Shown piece after piece: positions 1 through 5,221 of a stretch of DNA of 14,647 nt. Within the stretch, counting starts at the first letter, position 1. Each line of letters opens with the position of its first letter. Below the pieces are notes generated by a model. That model was not told where the DNA came from and ran no database searches. It saw only the letters and a program-made list of their open reading frames with translations. The DNA is taken from NCBI GenBank assembly GCA_025964465.1, contig JAOPYS010000250.1, positions 1 through 14,647 of the forward strand, written 5' to 3'. The translations under genes and the position numbers were made by a program. Source of the DNA: Thermoleophilia bacterium (lineage in GTDB: Bacteria; Actinomycetota; Thermoleophilia; Gaiellales; SKUG01).

Positions 1-739
1 GGAGAAGTCGACGCGAACCGCACCATCGAGGACCGGCACGTCGATGTTCACGTCGGGCTCGGGGAGCCCTGCCGCGAACAGGAGGCGCAGGAACCGGTCC
101 TCCAGCCGGCTGCGAGTCCCGGCACTCACCGCCCTGTGCAGCTCGAACGCACGCACCAGCGTGGGATTCGAACGGCGGTTGCGATGGATCGAGATGGCTC
201 GTTCGACACCGCGGACGTCGAGCAATCCGCGAAATGCTGCCTCGTGAAGCACGTATGCGAGCTGGTGCGGTCAACACGTCGGCGAGATCGACGATCGTGC
301 GCGTCATCGTGGTGATCGGGATGCGGCGCCGGATCGTCCGGTCACCGCGCGGGAACGATCGAGAGGAACGCACCACGACGCGGTCGAGCCCGCGGTGTCG
401 CCGAGGCGCGAGGACTTCGACCTCGGGGACACCGAACCGCGAGACGCGCCAGATCGTCGCGGCACACAGTCCCGCAGCCGCCGCGCCTGCTCCGACCGCA
501 AGGGTTGCTGCGATCACGCGTGCCTCGAACGAGAGGTCCGTGTGACCGACCGCGAACGTCCGCGGGTGGATGCGATGCAGTCGGCCGGCCGCGACCCGGC
601 GTCGAACGCTGCTCGAGGTCAGGCCGCAATCGAGGAGCTGCCACAACGTGACGATCCCGTACTGCATCCCAGCGATGGTTGCGATCCGCGCGTCGGGTCG
701 CTGATCGGAGGGGTCGGCTGCCATGACCCACGATTGCAT
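1..739 (-). pseudogene. DUF559/AbiEi-like protein, frameshifted and cut by the window edge
   Basis: Read on the minus strand from ATG at 739 (or the in-frame ATG at 724), the first ~150 codons give an N-terminal winged-helix-like segment (GIVTLWQLLDCGLTSSSVRRR) and the stretch TRTIVDLADVLTAP, typical of AbiEi-like/DUF559 proteins of actinobacteria. The match then moves to another frame (QLAYVLHEAAFRGLLDVRG, then LEDRFLRLLFAAGLPEPDV and a final VRVDFS at the window edge). The switch lies at about 263-268, where one base is extra or two are missing. The DUF559 part resembles Vsr/restriction-like nuclease folds; its catalytic end lies outside the window. In the family the N-terminal domain is a DNA-binding antitoxin-like module. 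Either this is a decaying gene or there is a sequencing error at the frameshift. No clear ribosome binding site is seen before either start. Confidence 0.72.
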
Positions 740-756
740 GCAACCGCCAAACGCTC

Positions 757-774
757 TGTGACAAAAGTGTCACA
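757..774. promoter_or_regulatory. 18-bp inverted repeat upstream of the DUF559 gene
   Basis: Perfect 7-bp arms, TGTGACA and TGTCACA, are separated by AAAG. The site lies 18-35 nt upstream of the ATG at 739, where a repressor or activator site would be expected. It is locally AT-rich compared with its surroundings. The motif is CRP-like in its arms (TGTGA/TCACA), but the spacing is 8 rather than 6, so a CRP-type protein is not implied. Confidence 0.45.
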
Positions 775-808
775 TCTGCGATTCCGGCGCCGTGAGCAGT
801 GACGCCCG

Positions 809-932
809 GAAGTGCGTCACGGATTCGCCGCATACCGGCACTCCTGTGACGCACTCCCCCGCCCCGCGTCACCGGCCCATCCCTCGAGGCGCTGCGCGCC
901 GAGGGCACACAGGCGGCGGAACGCCGCCCTGC
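809..932. repeat. Structured direct repeat, copy 1
   Basis: Copy 1 of a repeat whose counterpart starts exactly 150 bp downstream. The first 90 bp (811-900) match 961-1050 at 87 positions, and similarity fades with small indels to about 930. It contains three hairpins. Stem A has 10-bp perfect arms, AGTGCGTCAC at 811-820 and GTGACGCACT at 846-855. Stem B is CCCTC/GAGGG plus GGCGC/GCGCC at 881-905. Stem C is GGCGGCG-GAA-CGCCGCC at 912-928. Confidence 0.85.
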
Positions 933-958
933 CCACGACACGCCCGGCGCCCCACCAC

Positions 959-1082
959 GAAGTGCGTCACGGATTCGCCGCATCCCGGCACTCCTGTGAC
1001 GCACTCCTCCGCCCCGCGTCACCGGCGCATCCCTCGAGGCGCTGCGCGCCGAGGGTGCACAGGGCGGCGAAACGCCGCCTTG
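959..1082. repeat. Structured direct repeat, copy 2
   Basis: Copy 2 of the 150-bp-period repeat. The same three hairpins are present: stem A at 961-970/996-1005, stem B at 1031-1055, and stem C at 1063-1079 (GGCGGCG-AAA-CGCCGCC). The stem A arms are unchanged between copies, while substitutions fall in the loop and in the linkers. This suggests the stems are kept by selection or that the duplication is recent. No mobile-element genes or flanking target duplications are seen. Confidence 0.85.
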
Positions 1083-1138
1083 TACACGTGTCGCCCGACA
1101 TTCCGAGCCAATGTGCATCACGCGCCCCGCACGCGACA

Positions 1139-1168
1139 ACGCCCCACCTCGAATCCGGGGCGGGGCGT
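1139..1168 (-). terminator. Possible terminator hairpin of the flagellar operon
   Basis: Perfect 7-bp arms ACGCCCC (1139-1145) and GGGGCGT (1162-1168) enclose a 16-nt loop, about 115 bp past the fliE stop in the direction of transcription. There is no clear T tract, so it could equally be a structured RNA 3' end or a non-canonical high-GC terminator. Confidence 0.35.
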
Positions 1169-1282
1169 CGTGCTGTGCTGGGGCAAGGAGTGTGACGAGG
1201 GGGCGGCCGAAGGCGTACTCAAGTACGTCGAGGCGACCCCGAGGAGCAACGACGCAGCATCCAGTGCCGCACGGCGTCACGC

Positions 1283-1621
1283 CTACATCTGCATGCGCAT
1301 GATTTCCTGGTAGCTCTCGATCACCTTGTTGCGGACCTGGGTCGCCATCTGGAGGGAGACGTTGGCCTGCTCGATGCGGAGCATGGTCTGGGCGACGTCG
1401 TCGACGCGGCCGGTGGCCATGTCCTCGGAGGCCTTGCTCGCGTCGTTCTGCGAGGCGTTGAGGTCGGTGAGCTTGCTCTTGAGCACGTCCGCGAAGCTGC
1501 CGGCGCCCGAGGTGCCCTCGGTGCCCTCCGTCGCGCCGGTCGCCTTGGTGGCGCCCTTGATCTGGTCGAGCAACGGGGTGAGCCCGCCGCCGATCCCTGC
1601 TCCGATTCCGCCGATGGCCAT
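1283..1621 (-). CDS. fliE: Flagellar hook-basal body complex protein FliE
   Basis: FliE is the small protein joining the MS ring to the proximal rod; it is exported by the flagellar type III system. The 112-residue product has a Gly-rich N-terminus, then the family core FADVLKSKLTDLNASQNDASKASEDMATGR, and ends VRNKVIESYQEIMRMQM, the hallmark C-terminal helix. Length is normal for the family. The ATG lies 5 nt after the flgC stop. Its ribosome binding site (GAGGTGATC) overlaps the end of flgC, so translation is probably coupled. It is the last gene of the HDOD-flgB-flgC-fliE unit. No fliF follows, although fliF often comes next in other genomes. The residues between about 22 and 42 are a Thr/Gly/Ala-rich linker. 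Confidence 0.96.
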   Translation of the reverse strand: MAIGGIGAGIGGGLTPLLDQIKGATKATGATEGTEGTSGAGSFADVLKSKLTDLNASQNDASKASEDMATGRVDDVAQTMLRIEQANVSLQMATQVRNKVIESYQEIMRMQM

Positions 1622-1626
1622 TCAGA

Positions 1627-2076
1627 TCACCTCAGGATGTCCAGGGCCTTGAGCGCCATGTTCTTGGCGGCGTTCATGGCGGTGACGTTGGCCTCGTAGG
1701 CACGCGTGGCGGTCATCATGTCGACCATCTCGGTGACGGGGTTCACGTTGGGGTAGAAGACGTAGCCGTTCTCGTCCGCGTCCGGGTGCGACGGGTCGTA
1801 GACCGAGCGCAGCGCCGAGGGATCCTCGACGATGGCCACCGGCTCGACGCCGTGCATGCCGCTGTCGGTGACGCCGCGGGCACCCGAGGCGCCGCTCGTG
1901 CCCGCCGTCGCACCGACGTCGGTGGCGCGGAAGATGACCTCGTGGCGCCGGTACGGCTGCCCGTCCGGCCCGCGCGTGGAGTTCGCGTTGGCGAGGTTCT
2001 GCGAGATGACGTCCATGCGCAGGCGCTCGGCCGCGAGGCCACTGGCACTGACGTGCATGCTGTCGAACATACCCAT
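1627..2076 (-). CDS. flgC: Flagellar basal-body rod protein FlgC
   Basis: FlgC is a proximal rod subunit of the flagellum, secreted without a cleaved signal peptide. The N-terminus MGMFDSMHVSASGLAAERLR with SQNLANANST is the conserved rod/hook signature. The C-terminus (YPNVNPVTEMVDMMTATRAYEANVTAMNAAKNM) is the classic FlgC D0 helix. The 149-residue length is normal. A strong ribosome binding site (GGAGGTGAGG) precedes the ATG at 2076; a second in-frame ATG two codons in is possible. The gene begins 8 nt after the flgB stop. The middle (about residues 54-78) is a Gly/Ala/Ser-rich insert that varies in the family. Confidence 0.97.
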   Translation of the reverse strand: MGMFDSMHVSASGLAAERLRMDVISQNLANANSTRGPDGQPYRRHEVIFRATDVGATAGTSGASGARGVTDSGMHGVEPVAIVEDPSALRSVYDPSHPDADENGYVFYPNVNPVTEMVDMMTATRAYEANVTAMNAAKNMALKALDILR

Positions 2077-2084
2077 GGCCTACC

Positions 2085-2459
2085 TCACCTCCGCCCGTCT
2101 GAAATCACGTACTTGAGCGTGTCGAGCTTCTTCTGCGTGAGCTGGACGAGGGCGTTGTAGCGGATGTTGTTCTCCGCGAGGTACGCCATCTCCTGGTCCA
2201 CGTCGACGCTGTTGCCGTCGGCGCGAACCTCGACCGAACCGTCGGTGGAGATGCCGGGGCGCAGCGAGTCGAGCGACTTGGAGTCGCCACCGCGGGCCGC
2301 GTCGACGGCCTTCGCGAGCTCGCCGTCGAAGTTCACGTCCAGGCGCTTGTAGCCCGGCGTGTTGACGTTCGACAGGTTGTTCGCGAGCACCTCCTGACGC
2401 TTGCCCGCCGCGCCGAGCGCGAGGTCAAGGGTCTTGAACGTGACGTCGAACAGCTCCAC
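2085..2459 (-). CDS. flgB: Flagellar basal-body rod protein FlgB
   Basis: FlgB is a proximal rod subunit next to FliE and FlgC. The product has VELFDVTFKTLDLAL, then RQEVLANNLSNVNTPGYKRLDVNF, the rod-protein N-terminal signature, and ends with DQEMAYLAENNIRYNALVQLTQKKLDTLKYVISDGRR, matching the FlgB C-terminal helix. I chose the GTG at 2459 because GGAGGAG lies 6 nt upstream; a longer reading runs into the HDOD gene in another frame and is not credible. The start is 29 nt after the HDOD stop, consistent with one transcript. Length is 124 residues, near the family norm. Confidence 0.95.
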   Translation of the reverse strand: MELFDVTFKTLDLALGAAGKRQEVLANNLSNVNTPGYKRLDVNFDGELAKAVDAARGGDSKSLDSLRPGISTDGSVEVRADGNSVDVDQEMAYLAENNIRYNALVQLTQKKLDTLKYVISDGRR

Positions 2460-2488
2460 CAGAATCTCCTCCGTCGGCGCCGGGGCGC

Positions 2489-3400
2489 CTAGATCGCTTC
2501 CCGCATGGACGTGGCCTCGGGCATGAACGCATCGCTCTCGGCGAACAGTCGCCGCAGGCTCTCCACCACGCGCGGCAGGTCCTTGCGCGGGATGCGGAAC
2601 TCGGCCAGCGCGGCCTCGTCCGGCTCGTCCTGCACGGCGTCGACGAGCTGGCCGACACCGAGGTCGACGACCATCCAGTCCGCGAGGTGCGCCACCTGCG
2701 CCAGGCCGGGCTGCAGCGTGGCGGCCGTGGGCTCGTGGTGGCAGCGGATCGCCTCGCAGTGCGTGGCCGGGAAGCTCCACGCCTCCGCGACCTCCGCCCC
2801 GAGCGTCGCGTGCGAGAAGCCGAGCACGTCGCGCTCCGCGGCCTCGTACGTGACCCCGCGGTCCTGCGCCACCGCGAGGATCTTGAGGAAGTCGTCCTTG
2901 CGGTAGACCGACAGGATGATCATGCCCAGGTCGTGCAGCAGCCCGGCGACGAACGCCTTCTCCGGGTGGATGTTGCCGCGCTTGCGGGCCAGGGCCCGGG
3001 CGGCGACGCCGACACCGAGGGAGTGCGACCAGATCTCGTGGCGCACCTCGCTCAGCTCGTCCTGACTCTGGAACAGCAGGTTCATCGTCGTCGCGGTGAT
3101 GGCCAGCGACTTGATGGTGGAGAAGCCGAGCAGGACGATCGCCTCCGGGAGCGTCTCGATGCGACGCGCATACCCGTAGTAGGCGCTGTTGGCGAGCTTG
3201 AGCAGCATCGCGACGAGCGACTGGTCGGAGCTGATCAGCGCCGTCAGGTCGTTCACCGACGTGTCGGCGTTGTCACACGCCTCGATCACGGCCGGCAGGG
3301 TCTCGGACATGCTCATGGGCAGGTCGCGGACCTCCTCCACCAAGGTGGCGATGGTCGGGTGCATGCTGTTCCTCGCTGCGTCGATGCCGGTCAGGTCCAT
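2489..3400 (-). CDS. HDOD domain protein at the head of the flagellar rod operon
   Basis: The 303-residue product is almost entirely an HDOD domain, an HD-related fold found in bacterial signalling proteins whose enzymatic role is generally unproven. Visible family features are LPAVIEACDNADTSVNDLTALISSDQSLVAMLLKLANSAYYG, the hydrophobic LGFSTIKSLAI segment and a GLLHDLGMIILSVY motif that keeps the HD pair. No output domain follows. The start ATG at 3400 is preferred because AAGGCGG lies 10 nt upstream; the ATG at 3421 has no such site and would add seven residues. The gene is first in a unit with flgB, flgC and fliE, behind a sigma-28-like promoter at 3531-3557. HDOD proteins have been linked to motility in other bacteria (Campylobacter Cj0248), so a role in flagellar assembly or control is a reasonable inference. 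Confidence 0.88.
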   Translation of the reverse strand: MDLTGIDAARNSMHPTIATLVEEVRDLPMSMSETLPAVIEACDNADTSVNDLTALISSDQSLVAMLLKLANSAYYGYARRIETLPEAIVLLGFSTIKSLAITATTMNLLFQSQDELSEVRHEIWSHSLGVGVAARALARKRGNIHPEKAFVAGLLHDLGMIILSVYRKDDFLKILAVAQDRGVTYEAAERDVLGFSHATLGAEVAEAWSFPATHCEAIRCHHEPTAATLQPGLAQVAHLADWMVVDLGVGQLVDAVQDEPDEAALAEFRIPRKDLPRVVESLRRLFAESDAFMPEATSMREAI

Positions 3401-3426
3401 GCGCGGTGTGCCGCCTTTCATGCAAA

Positions 3427-3503
3427 CGGGCGAGCACGCAGCGAACCGCTGCGAACCCGCCCATCCGTGGCGTCGAAATCCGATGCCGGAGCTGGGCTCC
3501 GGC
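3427..3503 (-). promoter_or_regulatory. Structured 5' leader of the HDOD-flgBC-fliE operon
   Basis: Two hairpins lie in the predicted leader. One has perfect 8-bp arms GCCGGAGC/GCTCCGGC with a 3-nt loop (3485-3503). The other is two-tiered: inner arms GCAGCG/CGCTGC at 3438-3452, outer arms GGGCG/CGCCC at 3428-3432 and 3458-3462, with a symmetric 5x5 internal loop. The second ends 27 nt before the chosen start codon. They could tune translation or transcription, but no known riboswitch class is recognised. Confidence 0.4.
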
Positions 3504-3530
3504 GGCTCACGTCCAGCGAGCCACGGCGGG

Positions 3531-3557
3531 CATCGGCCGCTCCGGCCGGACGCTTGA
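3531..3557 (-). promoter_or_regulatory. Sigma-28 (FliA/SigD)-like promoter for the HDOD-flgB-flgC-fliE operon
   Basis: On the minus strand the site reads TCAA (3557-3554), a 16-nt spacer, then GCCGATG (3537-3531). The flagellar sigma-28 consensus is TAAA-N15-GCCGATAA, with TCAA frequent in relatives. The predicted start site is near 3523, giving a leader of about 120 nt. The same arrangement and spacing occurs at 7144-7170 and, with TCAG, at 3947-3973. Confidence 0.6.
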
Positions 3558-3602
3558 ACCCGCACTACCGTCCGCGACGCGTTGCAAACAGCGCCGGTGC
3601 GT

Positions 3603-3938
3603 TCAGGCAGCCTCGGCGGACGCGAACTCTTCGCCGGCCTCGTCCTCGGAACGGTCGTCCGCGTCGGCGGCCGAACCGTCCCACGCAGGAACCAGCTCCA
3701 GCGGGGTGACGCCGAGGCCCGGTGCGGCAGCAGCGCCGCCCGGAGCGAGGCTCTCCCAGAACATGCGCGACCGTACGGCGCGCGCGTGGGCGGGAGCGTC
3801 CGCCGCTGCGTGCTCGAGCGTGGTCCAGACGCCCTGGATCGCGTCGAGCATCGTCTCGTCGAGGGCTCCGTCGAGGTGCGCGGCCAAGCGGCATGCGCGC
3901 ATCGGGAACCGGCCGTGGGCATCGTCTCGTGCGTCCAT
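3603..3938 (-). CDS. Small hypothetical protein between the flagellar operon and the HD-GYP gene
   Basis: I do not recognise this family. From ATG at 3938 the product is 111 residues: a helical-looking middle (RACRLAAHLDGALDETMLDAIQGVWTTLEHAAADA), then a short FWESLAPGG segment, and an acidic, disordered-looking tail rich in Asp, Glu and Ala. No signal peptide or membrane segment is visible. A GTG at 3944 would add two residues. It is divergent from the HD-GYP gene by about 58 bp and has a sigma-28-like box placed so that the start site would fall on the ATG, suggesting a leaderless flagellar-regulon gene. It could be a small chaperone or a signalling partner, but nothing in the sequence proves it. 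Confidence 0.6.
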   Translation of the reverse strand: MDARDDAHGRFPMRACRLAAHLDGALDETMLDAIQGVWTTLEHAAADAPAHARAVRSRMFWESLAPGGAAAAPGLGVTPLELVPAWDGSAADADDRSEDEAGEEFASAEAA

Positions 3939-3946
3939 GGCCACCC

Positions 3947-3973
3947 CATCGGCATCTCGTCGGTGGAACCTGA
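3947..3973 (-). promoter_or_regulatory. Weaker sigma-28-like promoter, possibly leaderless
   Basis: On the minus strand this reads TCAG (3973-3970), 16 nt, then GCCGATGG (3953-3946). The -10 element ends 7 nt before the ATG at 3938, so transcription would start at the initiation codon. It differs from the two better sites by one base in the -35 element. Confidence 0.4.
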
Positions 3974-3984
3974 AGGTGGTCGGG

Positions 3985-3990
3985 TAGGCT
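3985..3990 (+). promoter_or_regulatory. -10 box for a leaderless HD-GYP transcript
   Basis: TAGGCT sits 6 nt before the GTG at 3997, fitting TANNNT with transcription starting at or next to the start codon. No Shine-Dalgarno site and no strong -35 are visible. The same box precedes murT (12295-12300), and TAGGGT precedes the glycosyltransferase (8909-8914). Confidence 0.5.
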
Positions 3991-3996
3991 CCCTCC

Positions 3997-5163
3997 GTGC
4001 GTCAGGTCGGCATCGACAACATCGAACCGGGCATGGTGACCGCACGCCACGTCTATCCACCGGGCGAGGCGGCAGGCATCCCGCTCCTCGCAGCGAACGT
4101 CACGATCTCCGAGGGGATCCTGGGTCGCCTGCGCAAGTCGGGCGTCGGCATCGTCGTGATCGAGGACGACTTCTCCCAGGGCATCGAGACCACGCCGCCC
4201 CTCACCGACGACACGCGTCGGCAGGCCATCGTCGTGCTCAAGGACGCCTTCCAGGCGATGGGACGCGAGGACGGGAGCATCGGCCACCAGCAGATGGCCG
4301 AGGTGGAGACCGTCATCGCGCGCATCATGGTGGAGGTGGCGTCGCGCCGGAACCTGCTCGTCTGCCTGAGCGACCTGAACCTGTTCGGCGGCGAGCGCAT
4401 GCAGCACGCGCTCAACGTGTGCGTGGTCGGCTCGGCGGTGGCGAAGCAGTTCTTCCACGTGCACGGGTGGAAGGACTTCCGCGGCCAGCGCCGCGAGGAC
4501 GGCGTCGAGGACCGCATGGTCAAGCTCGGCGTCGGGCTGCTGCTGCAGGACATCGGCACGCTCGCCGTGCCTGACTCGATCCGCGACAAGCACGGGCTGC
4601 TCACGGCCGACGAGCGCGCGATCATGCAGCAGCACCCGCTGCTGGGCCTGGAGCTGCTCGAGGGATCGGAGCTCTCGCCGCTCACCAAGGTGACCATCGC
4701 CCAGCACCACGAGCGCTACGATGGTTCGGGGTACCCCCGCGGGCTGGCGGGCGACGACCTGCACGACCACGGCCAGATCGCCGCCGTGGCGGAGGCGTAC
4801 GTGGGCCTGTGCAACGAGCACCTCACCGACGGGCGCGCCTTCCAGCCGCACGAGGCGTACCGGCTCATCCTGCAGGCCCGGGGGCGCCTCTTCCGACCCG
4901 AGATCGTGGATGCGTTCGCCGCCGCCATCGCGCCGTACGGCCCCGGCGCCACGGTGCAGCTGTCGGACGGACGCTACGGCGTGATCGTCGGCAACCACGC
5001 GAAGGCACCGCTCGAGCCGGTCGTGCGCGTGACGCACGACCGCGACGGGATGATGTTCGACCCGCCGGTCGAGGTGGACCTGCACCGCTCGCGCGGCCGC
5101 ATCCGCATCGACCTCGCCACCACCGGGCTCCCCGGCGACCGCGGCATCGGCCCGAAGTACTGA
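3997..5163 (+). CDS. HD-GYP domain protein with altered metal-site residues
   Basis: HD-GYP proteins normally hydrolyse cyclic di-GMP at a di- or tri-metal centre. The 388-residue product starts with a typical N-terminal module (EPGMVTARHVYPPGEAAGIPLLAANVTISEGILGRLRKSG, about residues 8-47), then an HD-GYP domain from about residue 100 to 310. Conserved elements seen are E133 and H137 (ERMQH), H213 (MQQHPLLG), H237-H238 and the signature HHERYDGSGYPRGL. However, the HD pair reads Q184-D185 (LLLQDIGT), the usual Lys after it is Thr, and the usual VAD aspartate is E266 (VAEAY). Enzyme activity may therefore be changed or lost. A C-terminal tail of about 70 residues looks like a small beta domain. 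The gene starts with GTG behind a TAGGCT box and converges on fapA. Confidence 0.9.
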   Translation: MRQVGIDNIEPGMVTARHVYPPGEAAGIPLLAANVTISEGILGRLRKSGVGIVVIEDDFSQGIETTPPLTDDTRRQAIVVLKDAFQAMGREDGSIGHQQMAEVETVIARIMVEVASRRNLLVCLSDLNLFGGERMQHALNVCVVGSAVAKQFFHVHGWKDFRGQRREDGVEDRMVKLGVGLLLQDIGTLAVPDSIRDKHGLLTADERAIMQQHPLLGLELLEGSELSPLTKVTIAQHHERYDGSGYPRGLAGDDLHDHGQIAAVAEAYVGLCNEHLTDGRAFQPHEAYRLILQARGRLFRPEIVDAFAAAIAPYGPGATVQLSDGRYGVIVGNHAKAPLEPVVRVTHDRDGMMFDPPVEVDLHRSRGRIRIDLATTGLPGDRGIGPKY

Positions 5164-5221
5164 TCCCCCGCGATCGCCCGGTGTCAGTCGGCGGGCTCGG
5201 TCGAGGTGACCACCACCCGCG

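Larger units (their letters stand above)
740..1282. other. Non-coding repeat-rich region downstream of fliE
   Basis: I see no credible gene here. Open frames exist on both strands, but they follow the repeated hairpins and show no recognisable domains. The region holds an 18-bp inverted repeat, two copies of a structured direct repeat with a 150-bp period, a terminator-like hairpin at 1139-1168, and 11 copies of GTGAC/GTCAC, nine of them extended to GTGACG/CGTCAC. It separates the flagellar operon from the broken DUF559 gene. Confidence 0.6.

Noticed and set aside
757..774. CRP/Fnr-type binding site
   Set aside because: The TGTGA and TCACA half-sites are 8 bp apart instead of 6, so I report only an inverted repeat of unknown binder.
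809..1082. CRISPR array
   Set aside because: Only two long units with a 150-bp period, no short regular spacers and no cas genes.
812..1195. Plus-strand open frame containing a duplicated peptide
   Set aside because: The peptide duplication comes from the 150-bp DNA repeat, whose period is a multiple of three. The sequence is dominated by hairpins and shows no domain.
3565..5085. Long minus-strand open frame antisense to the HD-GYP gene
   Set aside because: The plus strand here encodes an unmistakable HD-GYP protein; the antisense translation has no family features.
5164..5221. Terminator between the converging HD-GYP and fapA genes
   Set aside because: The 58-bp gap contains only a GCGATCGC palindrome and weak GC pairing; I see no convincing stem-loop.
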